Shown: piece after piece, positions 1 to 7,873 of the stretch
Layout of the letters: each line of letters starts with the position of its first letter
Position numbering within the stretch: position 1 is the stretch's first letter
IMG/VR virus record: IMGVR_UViG_3300021963_000106
Location: 1-64,000 of that record
Direction: 5' to 3' (one strand)
DNA length: 64,000 bases
DNA from: a virus
The notes under the pieces: model-generated
Told to the model about the DNA's origin: nothing
What the model saw: the letters and a program-made list of their open reading frames with translations, nothing else
Database searches by the model: none
Translations under genes and position numbers: made by a program

Positions 1-481
1 TTTTTTGTCCTTTATCTACATAATACCTTACAAGGGAGTAAATCATTAAGGATTTACCTGAGGCTGTGGGTGATATCAATAATTTTCTATTATGTCTTAG
101 AGCATCGTATACTCCCTCCACTTGATAATCTCTCGGAGAATGAGTACAAATAGATTTCATGTAGTCTTTGACACCTTCATATGAAATACCCTCATTTATT
201 TCAAAGGGTAATCCATAGAATTTGTTTTCTTTAAATTCATACGTGTAGTTATGCAGTTTTAGTTTGTCGATAACTTTATCCAACAAACCAGCATAAATTT
301 CTCCAGTATGAGTGCTCAATAGTCGAATCTTACCGTCCCAATGTCTGCTTCTATATTGGGACATAAATTTTGCAGATTCAACTTCAAATGTAAAATATGG
401 TTGAAGTTCATATAGAATATGAGATTCACAATGTAGTTTAATGTAAACCTCATTTTTCTTTTCGATTATTACGTCACTCAT
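1..481 (-). CDS. uvsW: UvsW-like recombination helicase, N-terminal part (runs off the window)
   Basis: This is the first 160 residues of an SF2 helicase; the rest lies beyond position 1. UvsW unwinds branched recombination intermediates and R-loops and drives recombination-dependent late replication in T4-type phages. About 100 residues form an N-terminal DNA-binding region (HWDGKIRLL near residue 50). A QxxGV-type Q-motif region and the Walker A motif SPTASGKS follow near residue 140. The ATG at 479-481 follows the uvsY stop by 30 bp, with a late promoter in between. Identity rests on the N-terminal pattern and the uvsY neighbour. Confidence 0.9.
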   Translation of the reverse strand, partial: MSDVIIEKKNEVYIKLHCESHILYELQPYFTFEVESAKFMSQYRSRHWDGKIRLLSTHTGEIYAGLLDKVIDKLKLHNYTYEFKENKFYGLPFEINEGISYEGVKDYMKSICTHSPRDYQVEGVYDALRHNRKLLISPTASGKSLMIYSLVRYYVDKGQK

Positions 482-501
482 AGCATTATAACTGCTATGA
501 A

Positions 502-509
502 TATTTATT
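502..509 (-). promoter_or_regulatory. Late promoter (AATAAATA) for uvsW
   Basis: The minus strand reads AATAAATA, a close match to the T4 late -10 element TATAAATA, about 20 bp upstream of the uvsW ATG and touching the uvsY stop codon. Confidence 0.55.
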
Positions 510-946
510 TACCCCAATCCAGACTGAAAACGCATAAATTCAATTGCGTTTTTAATTTGATAAGTTCTGTTCTGGATCATTTTGAGAATACTCTCAATGT
601 AAACCAACATTGTATCGTAGTAATCAATCTTCAAACATACTGTTGAAAGTTTTTCGTCAGCATCAAGATACTTTTGCATCGTATCTTTGTCACGAATTTT
701 TTTAGGAAATGGATTTTCTACATACACTTCTGGGTCTGATTTTCCAGAATAATATTCATATCTTTCATGTCGAATATTTCTTTTCTGTTGTTCTGCTTTT
801 TTTCTAAGTAGAAATATTGTATTATATAATTCAAAATATTTTGCATGAAGACTTGGGATATTGGTAGATTCTTCATGGAGATTATCCATATCTATTTTAG
901 AATCCTTTTCCCACATTCTTTGAATTTCATCAAGATCAAAACTCAT
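509..946 (-). CDS. uvsY: UvsY-like recombination mediator
   Basis: This 145-aa protein is close to T4 UvsY (137 aa). UvsY helps load the UvsX recombinase onto gp32-coated single-stranded DNA. The sequence is charged and mostly helical. It opens MSFDLDEIQRMWEKDSKID, the typical UvsY start, and has the KRxxRHERxEYYSGK segment near residue 60. The stop overlaps the downstream late promoter, and the start overlaps the end of gp3 by 4 bp (ATGA). The gp23-gp3-uvsY-uvsW order is standard for cyanophages. Confidence 0.92.
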   Translation of the reverse strand: MSFDLDEIQRMWEKDSKIDMDNLHEESTNIPSLHAKYFELYNTIFLLRKKAEQQKRNIRHERYEYYSGKSDPEVYVENPFPKKIRDKDTMQKYLDADEKLSTVCLKIDYYDTMLVYIESILKMIQNRTYQIKNAIEFMRFQSGLG

Positions 947-1491
947 AAAGGATTTCCACCCAAATCGACTATATTGTAGATAGTATACTTGAAACTAACG
1001 TCTGCTGTAAAGTATTGAATATCTGTATCAGTCGAATCAAACGTTAATGTTGATAGGGAATATGGAAATAAATCTTTGAATGAAACTTGAAAATTTGCAA
1101 TTTGATTACTTGTTAAAACTTGCAAAGTTCCATCTGAATATATGTTTTGTCTATCTTTCAAATAATTTCCTTGAACTGTTCCCGAATTTTCAAGATCTGC
1201 AAATTGACTTAATTTTTCCGGATAACCTAATCCACGAATCCAGTTTTGTATCTCCATGTAATTTTCTAAATTTTCATCAACAAGAAATCTAAGTGACAAA
1301 TCTCCAAAAACAATTTTGTCACCAGGAGTATCAAGATCTTTTAAATAAGTTGGTTGAACAGCAACTCCAAGATTTAAATCTGGTATATTTGCTTGATTGC
1401 AAAAAAAAGTAACTCTAGGAGTTCTTGTTAATGTAAACTTAAACCCTGTTGGTGAAAGAAAATTTCTATTTTCAATCTGCGAAGCGACCAT
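943..1491 (-). CDS. gp3: gp3-like tail completion / sheath stabiliser protein
   Basis: At 182 aa it is close to T4 gp3 (176 aa), which forms the ring ending the tail tube. The protein is beta-rich, with an N-terminal NRNFLSPTGFKFTLTRTP segment resembling tube-family (gp19/gp3) folds and a C-terminal ADVSFKYTIYNI strand. It lies between the capsid region and uvsY, as expected in cyanophages. The GIY-YIG gene upstream separates it from gp23. An A-rich leader and a CTAAATA late-type box precede the ATG. Confidence 0.85.
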   Translation of the reverse strand: MVASQIENRNFLSPTGFKFTLTRTPRVTFFCNQANIPDLNLGVAVQPTYLKDLDTPGDKIVFGDLSLRFLVDENLENYMEIQNWIRGLGYPEKLSQFADLENSGTVQGNYLKDRQNIYSDGTLQVLTSNQIANFQVSFKDLFPYSLSTLTFDSTDTDIQYFTADVSFKYTIYNIVDLGGNPL

Positions 1492-1503
1492 TGTTTTTTT
1501 AAA

Positions 1504-1510
1504 TATTTAG
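1504..1510 (-). promoter_or_regulatory. Late-type promoter CTAAATA before gp3
   Basis: CTAAATA lies 13 bp upstream of the gp3 ATG, overlapping the stop of the GIY-YIG gene. The same CTAAATA variant precedes two head-protein-like genes near 60.3 and 60.9 kb, which supports it as a real variant of the late element. Confidence 0.45.
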
Positions 1511-1983
1511 ATAACTCTTTCCCATCTACTACCAGGTCCGTTATATTTTATAGATCTACTTATACTGCTTTCCAATACTCCAGTATCTTTTTTTGCATCT
1601 TTCATAGAAATATAAACTTTTCCGGTCTTCCTGTCTCTAACTGATACAATTCTAGATTGTCTCGTTGCTTCCTTCACATGTTCTGGGCAAGAACGACCAA
1701 GAGATCCTCCATCTCCACCTAAAGTTGCATTGTACTGTGGTTTTAGTTTATCTATCCAATAAATCTCCCTTTCTCCATTATCATATTCTTCAGTTTGTTC
1801 TACTATTTCCCATACAAAATTATGTCTTCCATATTTTCTTAAAGCATTCGGAAAGGGCATATTACTTTTTTTATTAGTGGCGTACCACCAGTGTTTATAT
1901 TCTCTGTTTTTAATAGGACCTTTACATCTTCCAATATAAAATTTATTATTAATTTTATTTGTAGACTTATAAATGTAAAACAT
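1507..1983 (-). CDS. GIY-YIG homing endonuclease (Seg-like), free-standing
   Basis: This 158-aa protein has an N-terminal GIY-YIG domain (YIYKSTNKINNKFYIGR, residues 3-19, then a conserved Arg/His stretch). A short C-terminal region with a NUMOD1-like segment (VSVRDRKTGKVYISMKDAK) probably contacts DNA. Such enzymes nick or cut phage DNA and spread their own gene. It sits between gp23 and gp3, downstream of a terminator and a perfect TATAAATA late promoter. Its base use is more A+T-rich than gp23. The active-site Tyr, Arg and a downstream Glu look intact, so it is probably functional. Confidence 0.85.
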   Translation of the reverse strand: MFYIYKSTNKINNKFYIGRCKGPIKNREYKHWWYATNKKSNMPFPNALRKYGRHNFVWEIVEQTEEYDNGEREIYWIDKLKPQYNATLGGDGGSLGRSCPEHVKEATRQSRIVSVRDRKTGKVYISMKDAKKDTGVLESSISRSIKYNGPGSRWERVI

Positions 1984-2006
1984 ATCATTGAAGTTTTTAA
2001 CATTAG

Positions 2007-2014
2007 TATTTATA
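2007..2014 (-). promoter_or_regulatory. Late promoter TATAAATA for the GIY-YIG gene and gp3
   Basis: This is an exact T4 late consensus, 24 bp upstream of the endonuclease ATG. It begins directly at the T-run of the gp23 terminator. Confidence 0.75.
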
Positions 2015-2040
2015 AAAAAGAGGACCTTTTTGAGGTCCTC
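2014..2040 (-). terminator. Intrinsic terminator after gp23
   Basis: A perfect 7-bp stem (GAGGACC/GGTCCTC, 2020-2026 with 2034-2040) has a 7-nt loop and is followed on the minus strand by six Ts. It ends the capsid transcript. Confidence 0.9.
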
Positions 2041-2045
2041 CAGAT

Positions 2046-2061
2046 AATCTCATATGAGATT
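2046..2061 (-). repeat. Perfect 16-bp palindrome at the gp23 stop
   Basis: AATCTCATATGAGATT is self-complementary. It begins at the last base of the gp23 stop codon and lies 5 bp before the terminator stem. It may protect the 3' end of the mRNA or act as a binding site; there is no direct proof. Confidence 0.5.
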
Positions 2062-3491
2062 TACATGAGATTTTTGACCGCTACGCGACGATAGTAACGG
2101 TTAGCATTAACCTTAAGGCGACCCAGGCCTTGATCAGTACCCTCAGCAAATGGGTTGGCGACAAGACCATAACGGGTCTTGAATCCGATCTTAGGCTGGA
2201 AGCTGTTCTCGCCAACGGCACGAACCATTTGGAGAGGAACATAAGGACAATAGAAGAGTCCAGCGTCATAAGGTGAAGAACCCTTATAACCAACAACATA
2301 GTACTGGTTACCAGGAGTTGCGTTACCTGAAGTCAGGTTAGCCGCATATGGGTCGATGTAGACGCGGAACTTGCCCATTAGAGTACCAGCAAAAGTGTTG
2401 CCAGTATCATCAACAGTTAGGTTAGCGTTGAGTGCAGGGGTGTAATCAAGAACACCTGCCATGGTTAGAGCGGAAGCAACGTCTGCAGAACAGATGATGG
2501 TGTTGCCCTTTCCACGACGAGTTCTTTGAGCGATTGCGTTAGCATCACGCTCGATTTGGAATAGAAGACCCTTGAACTTCTCAACCGACCAACGACCGTT
2601 GGAGTCAACGTCGAGGTCAAAGATACCGGGAGTTGCAACGTTCTGTACAGCACCCTGTTCAGCAACCTTATAGATGGTTCTGATAACTTCGCGGTTGATC
2701 TCAGCAAGAATCTCAGTTGAGAGAATGTTTGCTAATTCCGCTTCAGCGTTCAGACCATGAATTGCCTTGAGGTCCTGAGCAAGCTCAAGTGAGTACTCAG
2801 CCTTCAGAGCACGTGACTTTGCAGTAACGGTGACTTTCTCGATTGAGAATGCCATCTGGTTGAATGCATCAGCACCAGCACCGTCAAGATTCTCAGCATC
2901 ACCTGTTACCATTCCCTGACCTACATTGTAGGCAGTAGAAGATGCAGAAGAAACTGGGTTCAGAACTGATGGGTTAGTACCAGCAATGGTGGTAGTACCC
3001 ATACCAGAAACAGCATTGGTGAAACCTGCTGCCTCATCAAGACCTGCATCCTGACCTGAGAATACTGAATCTGCCTCGTTGTAGAAAGCTTCAGTACCAC
3101 TCTGGTTGGTATAGCGCGAACGCATTGCGAAGATGAGTCCAGTAGGACCACTCATTGGTTGAACGCCTGCGATGTCATAGGCGATCAGGTTAGGCATCGA
3201 ACGACGGATCAATGAGATCAGTACGGGATCGAAACCTGCGGTAGGACCACCTGGTGTTGAATCACCACCGAATCCACCACTACCACCAGCAGCGTTACCA
3301 CTGTTGGTTGGTGATTCCATGAGCATATTCATGGAACCATGTTCGAAAGCAGATTGCTCTCTTAAAAATCTTTCTTGGTTTTCGAGCAGGACAGCGGTTA
3401 CAGCCTTTCTGTGCGAATCTTTGATAGGATCAAGACCCTCATAGTTCAGGAGTGGTGCCCACTTTTCCTGCAGATGCTCGGAATGGAACAT
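2061..3491 (-). CDS. gp23: Major capsid protein gp23
   Basis: At 476 aa this is a typical cyanophage gp23 (T4: 521). It forms the hexamers of the prohead. The N-terminus (MFHSEHLQEKWAPLLNYEG, DPIKDSHRKAVTAVLLENQE) matches the gp23 family. A candidate gp21 cleavage site of the hydrophobic-x-Glu type lies around MLMES near residue 60, before a Gly/Ser-rich stretch. HK97-fold segments such as DPVLISLIRRSMPNLIAYDIAGVQPM follow. Codon use is more G+C-rich than in neighbouring genes, as expected for a very highly expressed gene. Confidence 0.97.
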   Translation of the reverse strand: MFHSEHLQEKWAPLLNYEGLDPIKDSHRKAVTAVLLENQERFLREQSAFEHGSMNMLMESPTNSGNAAGGSGGFGGDSTPGGPTAGFDPVLISLIRRSMPNLIAYDIAGVQPMSGPTGLIFAMRSRYTNQSGTEAFYNEADSVFSGQDAGLDEAAGFTNAVSGMGTTTIAGTNPSVLNPVSSASSTAYNVGQGMVTGDAENLDGAGADAFNQMAFSIEKVTVTAKSRALKAEYSLELAQDLKAIHGLNAEAELANILSTEILAEINREVIRTIYKVAEQGAVQNVATPGIFDLDVDSNGRWSVEKFKGLLFQIERDANAIAQRTRRGKGNTIICSADVASALTMAGVLDYTPALNANLTVDDTGNTFAGTLMGKFRVYIDPYAANLTSGNATPGNQYYVVGYKGSSPYDAGLFYCPYVPLQMVRAVGENSFQPKIGFKTRYGLVANPFAEGTDQGLGRLKVNANRYYRRVAVKNLM

Positions 3492-3549
3492 TTGCGTTTT
3501 ACCTTTTTACTAAAGTGCGTTTTTTGTGTTTGAATTATATTAAATTCAA

Positions 3550-4716
3550 TTATTTGCTGAATGCTGAGAGAGTCTTCAGATAAGTAGCCATTGAACCAGA
3601 AATTGATTCTGGAGCACTGTCTACACCTTCGGACAGACTTTCAGTTCTTGCCTTTGGAGAAGCTCCTCTTGAAGGGAAATATGATTCCTTCAAAGTCTCC
3701 AGTTTTTCACGATATTCTTCTTCACTTTCAAACTCAACACTTTCGGCAAGTGAAGCGAGCTTATCTTTCTGAGTAGCAGCAAGGCCCTCAGAAACCTGTT
3801 CAAAGATTCCGTCAGCAACCGCCTCTGCAAGACGCTTGTTTAGGGAAACATTCTTCTCAATTTGCTCGTTGAGTTTTGTCTCCATTTCATCAAGTTTATC
3901 TACCATGCTCTCAAGCACATCATATTTATCTTCAGGGATTGATACATAATGTTCTTCAAAAAGACCCTTCATTGCAGTTAAGAATGATTCGGTCATTTCG
4001 GTCTTAAGACCTTTTTCAATAGCGAGTGTATTTTCTTCCATCCACTCACCAGCAACATACTCTAAGTATGCATCGACACGCTCAGAAAGTTCAGACTTAA
4101 TTTCTTCTACTTCCTCAGCAAGAGCGGTTGCATACTGCTCCTCAAGGGCTTCTTTAATATCAGAAACCTTTGAACGAAGAGCAGCTTCAAAAATGGTTCT
4201 TGCTTTTTCTTGGAACTCTTCGGAGAGCTCTTCGCCAGCAAGCAGAGCATTAACATCTTCTTCGATGCTAAACTCTTCTTCCATTTCTTCTTCGTCTTCG
4301 TCTTCTTCTTCCTTCTTACCTTTTTTACCCTCTTCTTCTTTCTCTTCCTCTTCGTGCTTAGCTTCTGCTACAACTTCTTCGTTATCTTCGGTATCTTCTA
4401 AGAGTTCTTCATCTTGATCATACTCAAACTCTTCATCTTCCTTAACACCCTTCATTGCCTCTGCAGGCTTAGCACCTTTGTTTACAACATCCTTAACTTG
4501 CTTAAGGGTTGCACCAGGTGTTTTGAGTTTTGCAGAGTCATCAGTTGAACGATAGTTGGATGGATCAGGACCTCCAAGATCTTCCCATCCACCAGTTTGT
4601 CCTGGTGTTGCACCAGATAGACTTGGCATTGCATCCCCTGCCTTAGCATTTGCATTGACAGCGGTTCTGGATTGCTTAGTGCCTACTTCCATTTCTTGTA
4701 AATCTCCACGAGACAT
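3550..4716 (-). CDS. gp22: Prohead core scaffold protein gp22
   Basis: This 388-aa acidic, helical protein is longer than T4 gp22 (269 aa). A Glu/Lys-rich stretch (roughly residues 95-150) and long coiled-coil helices in the C-terminal half fit a scaffold that is cut up by gp21 during maturation. It lies between gp21 and gp23, as in T4. A late promoter lies upstream at 4,751-4,762, and the gap before gp23 is about 58 bp. The acidic low-complexity run gives a Ser-rich shadow frame on the other strand that should be ignored. Confidence 0.92.
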   Translation of the reverse strand: MSRGDLQEMEVGTKQSRTAVNANAKAGDAMPSLSGATPGQTGGWEDLGGPDPSNYRSTDDSAKLKTPGATLKQVKDVVNKGAKPAEAMKGVKEDEEFEYDQDEELLEDTEDNEEVVAEAKHEEEEKEEEGKKGKKEEEDEDEEEMEEEFSIEEDVNALLAGEELSEEFQEKARTIFEAALRSKVSDIKEALEEQYATALAEEVEEIKSELSERVDAYLEYVAGEWMEENTLAIEKGLKTEMTESFLTAMKGLFEEHYVSIPEDKYDVLESMVDKLDEMETKLNEQIEKNVSLNKRLAEAVADGIFEQVSEGLAATQKDKLASLAESVEFESEEEYREKLETLKESYFPSRGASPKARTESLSEGVDSAPESISGSMATYLKTLSAFSK

Positions 4717-4750
4717 TTGAACTCTCCGTTTAACCTTACGTTATAAACTA

Positions 4751-4762
4751 TATTTATTTATA
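4751..4762 (-). promoter_or_regulatory. Double late promoter before gp22
   Basis: TATAAATA (4755-4762) overlaps AATAAATA (4751-4758), giving TATAAATAAATA about 40 bp upstream of the gp22 ATG. Confidence 0.75.
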
Positions 4763-4772
4763 ATTTAATAAA

Positions 4773-5426
4773 TTACAATGAATTTAAAAACTCATTGAAT
4801 AAACTCAACTTATACTCTTCAAGAAGTTTTTCATCTACAAGAGTATTAATTCTTCTTTGGGTTTGTTCTGCCATTTTTTCACGAAGCATTCCACCATCCC
4901 AAACCCATTCTTTTCCTTCCATAATTCCCTGAACAAATGCATCAGGGGCAGAAGGATCTGCTACGATATCAGCAGCAGTCGCAAGCATAAAATCTTCACC
5001 AACTTCAGTGTAACCTTCGTTGTTTGGTTTTACTGAACCAATACCACGAGAGGAAACTCCAAGAGTTACTCCTTCTTTAAGAAGTGACTCTGCAATCTTA
5101 CCCATTGGGGTAGAAAGAATCTGCGCTTTACCGATAAAGTTGTTTCCTTCACGGTGCAGTGAAATAATTTTATGAGAAACACGATCAAGATTTACAGTTG
5201 GTCCATCTGGGTGTCCAAGTTCTCCAAGAGCACGACCTTTATCAACATACTGTTCTGTGTAACGTTTTACCTCTCTTTCCATAACAGGTAAACGATACAT
5301 TCTACCGTTTCTGTTTACAACTTCAGTTTGAAGGAAAGGTCCCTGAATATAAAGTGTCTTCTTACCGTTGACAGTTTCGGTAAGGACTTCTACTGATTCG
5401 ATTTCTTCGGTAATGAGTTTCATCAT
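4773..5426 (-). CDS. gp21: Prohead maturation protease gp21
   Basis: The 217-aa protein (T4: 212) cleaves scaffold and capsid proteins before DNA packaging. The serine-protease signature is clear: His72 in GELGHPDGP and Ser125/126 in LGVSSRGIG, spaced as in herpesvirus-fold prohead proteases. The start (ATGATG) overlaps the stop of the upstream 184-aa gene, which suggests coupled translation. Confidence 0.95.
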   Translation of the reverse strand: MMKLITEEIESVEVLTETVNGKKTLYIQGPFLQTEVVNRNGRMYRLPVMEREVKRYTEQYVDKGRALGELGHPDGPTVNLDRVSHKIISLHREGNNFIGKAQILSTPMGKIAESLLKEGVTLGVSSRGIGSVKPNNEGYTEVGEDFMLATAADIVADPSAPDAFVQGIMEGKEWVWDGGMLREKMAEQTQRRINTLVDEKLLEEYKLSLFNEFLNSL

Positions 5427-5977
5427 GCCTGTCCTGAAATTTGTACTTGTTGTAGGTGAATAACACCAGATCCGGAATCTGATCTTGCTGCGAGTTTGAG
5501 TGAGTTTGTTAATGAAGCATCCGCAGATGAGAATGCAGTTGTAATTCCACTTGTATCAGTACCAATTGAACATCTTGTCTGATGATACCCATTAACTCCA
5601 ACTGAAGTGTCAACAGAAATAACTGGTTGATGAGTGATTAGAGAATTATAGTAACTTTGTGCTCCTGATAAAGTTACATAATCACCAACTCCAAAAGGAC
5701 ATTGAGTTCCTTCTGGGAAAATAATAGTGGTTGTAGTTCCTGTAGTAATACCAACAACTCTGTTAGATGCTTTTGTCAAAGCGAGAGTTGTTGCTTGTCC
5801 ACTTGGAACATAAAAATCGGAAGTTGTTGCAGTTGGATTAGTTCCTATCGCAACGTGAGCACCTGCACCAACTGGAACAACTCTCAATACATTTGACTGC
5901 ACTGAAAAAGCAGAAGACTGGGCAGATGTTGCATTAATTGTAATCGAGGTTCCACCCCCAACTGGTCTAAGAGCCAT
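5423..5977 (-). CDS. Virion-like beta protein, possible head decoration, unnamed
   Basis: The 184-aa protein is rich in Ser, Thr, Val and Gly with almost no charged residues early on, which suggests an all-beta virion surface protein. There is no signal peptide or membrane segment. It sits between the prohead-core genes and gp21, a place where T4 has no gene, so a capsid decoration or fibre role is possible. I do not recognise the family. An AATAAATA late box lies 24 bp upstream, and its end overlaps gp21. Confidence 0.75.
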   Translation of the reverse strand: MALRPVGGGTSITINATSAQSSAFSVQSNVLRVVPVGAGAHVAIGTNPTATTSDFYVPSGQATTLALTKASNRVVGITTGTTTTIIFPEGTQCPFGVGDYVTLSGAQSYYNSLITHQPVISVDTSVGVNGYHQTRCSIGTDTSGITTAFSSADASLTNSLKLAARSDSGSGVIHLQQVQISGQA

Positions 5978-6000
5978 TATTTTTATAGTACACTTTTAGT

Positions 6001-6008
6001 TATTTATT
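6001..6008 (-). promoter_or_regulatory. Late promoter AATAAATA before the 184-aa gene
   Basis: The minus strand reads AATAAATA 24 bp upstream of the ATG at 5,977, in the short gap after the 444-aa gene. Confidence 0.55.
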
Positions 6009-6030
6009 ATTTAATCAAATTAAGATAAAA

Positions 6031-7365
6031 TTATCTACTAATCTCTTCCCAATCCATAGAAGCAAAGATATCAGCACCTGCAGTATCAGATGCAGCAACT
6101 AAAGTTAGTTCATATGGAGTTTTAGTTAATCCATTTCTTTCTAACTGGAATTTGAAGAGTGCTTCTTTAAGAATATCCACTGATTGTGATGATTGGTTTG
6201 CTGAAGTGAGGAACCCAGATGCCAAAACTCTTCCACCACTAACAGAACCACCATCTATTTTATATTCAATCGCAGAGTCTGTGCCAGCACTCGTCCAAGT
6301 TCCACCTGATGTAGTTGCACTTGCTCTCACTTGCCAATTATATTGAGGACCATTTCCAGTTCCCATAATTGATAGTGCTGTCATAATAACAATTGCATCC
6401 AATCTATCTGGTTGATTGTTGATTGGTGCTTTAAGTCTAATAGAAATGACAGGATAATATGTTCCAGCAGGAGTTGGTAAATCTACTGGTGCTGTAATTG
6501 GAGTAGATACTGCTTGCTGTAATCCTCTCAATTCGTAACCACCTTCGGAAATTACTGTGGAGCAAACTTGTTTGAGAGTACTTGCACTGGTTGTAATTCC
6601 TGTGTTGCTAATTTCATATCTCAAAGGAAGTGATGCTGTTGTAATATAGGTTGATTGAATTATATTTGCGTGTTGGAAAGTATGTGCGTGAATAAAATTT
6701 CCATTAATTATAAATCCGAGTCTTACATTTCCAAGTCCTAACCACTCAATATCCATCCAAAAAATTTGTGCCTTAGTTACATCTAATGTAATTCCAGAAA
6801 CACCAGTTCCATCCAACTTGTCAATATTCCAATTTGATTGATCAATTCTTGTTTCTGTCCCCAATGACAAACTTCTTTCCACAAAATATGCAGTAGTTCC
6901 ATCAACCTCAAAATATATTCCATTATCAGCACCAAAATACCCAACTCTTTGCCTTAGATTTTGTTTTGGTGGGTTCATTATAAAAGTATTCAAAGTCAGC
7001 AAAGACTTTCCTGGTTGATATGAAAATACTTTTGTAGTTTCTCTAATAATAGAATCAGTGCTTCCAACACCTACAGTCATATTGACTAAACCTGCTGTAG
7101 TTGCAAATCCAACAGTAGAACCAGTTCCAACTATTAAACTATCCCACAGGTTATTATCTCTGTACCTATGAGATGAGTCGAAAAGTGTTAATGGATTTGA
7201 TACTCTTGTTCTTCCAAAAGCATCTGCATTTGCTGGAAGAACATCTACTGGAAACCGATTAAATCTATCTACAATTTTACCGTCTCTGGTTGCAACGCCA
7301 TTAACTTCAAAAAGACTTCTTTCTTGATTTAAGTAGTCTTGTGTTGTTATATTCCACTGAGCCAT
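6031..7365 (-). CDS. Large beta-rich virion structural protein, unnamed
   Basis: The 444-aa protein opens MAQWNITTQDYLNQERSLFEVNG, followed by a segment rich in aromatic and Arg residues (FNRFPVDVLPANADAFGRTRVSNPLTLFDSSHR would span about residues 36-68). A long all-beta region resembles a lectin or carbohydrate-binding sandwich (VGYFGADNGIYFEVDG, then VRLGFIINGNFIHAH). I infer a virion surface or receptor-facing protein from fold pattern and position between portal-side core genes and gp21. It follows the 105-aa gene after 2 bp. Confidence 0.75.
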   Translation of the reverse strand: MAQWNITTQDYLNQERSLFEVNGVATRDGKIVDRFNRFPVDVLPANADAFGRTRVSNPLTLFDSSHRYRDNNLWDSLIVGTGSTVGFATTAGLVNMTVGVGSTDSIIRETTKVFSYQPGKSLLTLNTFIMNPPKQNLRQRVGYFGADNGIYFEVDGTTAYFVERSLSLGTETRIDQSNWNIDKLDGTGVSGITLDVTKAQIFWMDIEWLGLGNVRLGFIINGNFIHAHTFQHANIIQSTYITTASLPLRYEISNTGITTSASTLKQVCSTVISEGGYELRGLQQAVSTPITAPVDLPTPAGTYYPVISIRLKAPINNQPDRLDAIVIMTALSIMGTGNGPQYNWQVRASATTSGGTWTSAGTDSAIEYKIDGGSVSGGRVLASGFLTSANQSSQSVDILKEALFKFQLERNGLTKTPYELTLVAASDTAGADIFASMDWEEISR

Positions 7366-7367
7366 TA

Positions 7368-7685
7368 TTAATCAATCCACTCAAGTTTTGATGGGTGATA
7401 CCTTTGTTTATTTTTAATATTAATATTTTTTTCCATTACTGGATAGATTTGGTGAACAATTGCACCTGGATACTCATTTTGCAACTGTTCGCCCAATTCT
7501 TGTTTGGATGGGATACCGGTATTTGTAGTTAATTTCATTCTATAAATTCCACCATTCCACAAAACATCTGCAGCATATTCTTCTCCAACCTGTTGAGGTT
7601 CTGGTTGGGAATTAATGTAAAGATTCCCGTTAAAATCTCCAGAAATGTTTACTGATTCTGAGATGAATTGTTTGAATGATTTCAT
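7368..7685 (-). CDS. Prohead core-type protein with capsid-targeting-like N-terminus (gp68 position)
   Basis: The 105-aa protein starts MKSFKQFISES, which resembles the capsid-targeting peptide of T4 internal proteins (MKTYQEFIAE). In T4 this slot holds gp68. The region WNGGIYRMKL to YPGAIVHQIYPV (about residues 45-85) matches a domain inside the 578-aa protein at 14,349-16,085 (WRGKYYSLKM to YPGSVVLYHSV). The start overlaps the upstream 52-aa gene by 4 bp. Assignment as gp68 is positional only. Confidence 0.75.
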   Translation of the reverse strand: MKSFKQFISESVNISGDFNGNLYINSQPEPQQVGEEYAADVLWNGGIYRMKLTTNTGIPSKQELGEQLQNEYPGAIVHQIYPVMEKNINIKNKQRYHPSKLEWID

Positions 7686-7840
7686 TCTTCCTCTACTTGA
7701 CCGTTAAACATACTATTTGCAACTGCAGGCCTAAATTGATCGATTTTTTCTGCAGATTTTGTAAATAAAAGTTCTTTAATCTTATCACTGATCTGTGAGG
7801 GTGACTCGTCAGCAGCAATCATATCTAAAAGATCATCCAT
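7682..7840 (-). CDS. Small prohead core-type protein (gp67 position)
   Basis: A 52-aa ORF begins MDDLLDMIAADESPSQISDK, is acidic and probably helical, and ends in GQVEEE. It sits immediately downstream of the portal gene, where T4 has gp67. A perfect late promoter lies 25 bp upstream. Homology to gp67 cannot be shown from so short a sequence. Confidence 0.75.
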   Translation of the reverse strand: MDDLLDMIAADESPSQISDKIKELLFTKSAEKIDQFRPAVANSMFNGQVEEE

Positions 7841-7865
7841 TTTTAATACCTAATAATATTTTCTT

Positions 7866-7873
7866 TATTTATA
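7866..7873 (-). promoter_or_regulatory. Late promoter TATAAATA after the portal gene
   Basis: Exact consensus overlapping the gp20 stop codon, 26 bp upstream of the 52-aa gene. It would drive the core, protease and scaffold genes. Confidence 0.75.

Noticed and set aside
4193-4417. Ser-rich plus-strand frame over gp22
   Set aside because: It is the shadow of the acidic low-complexity stretch of gp22; no ribosome site or promoter on that strand.
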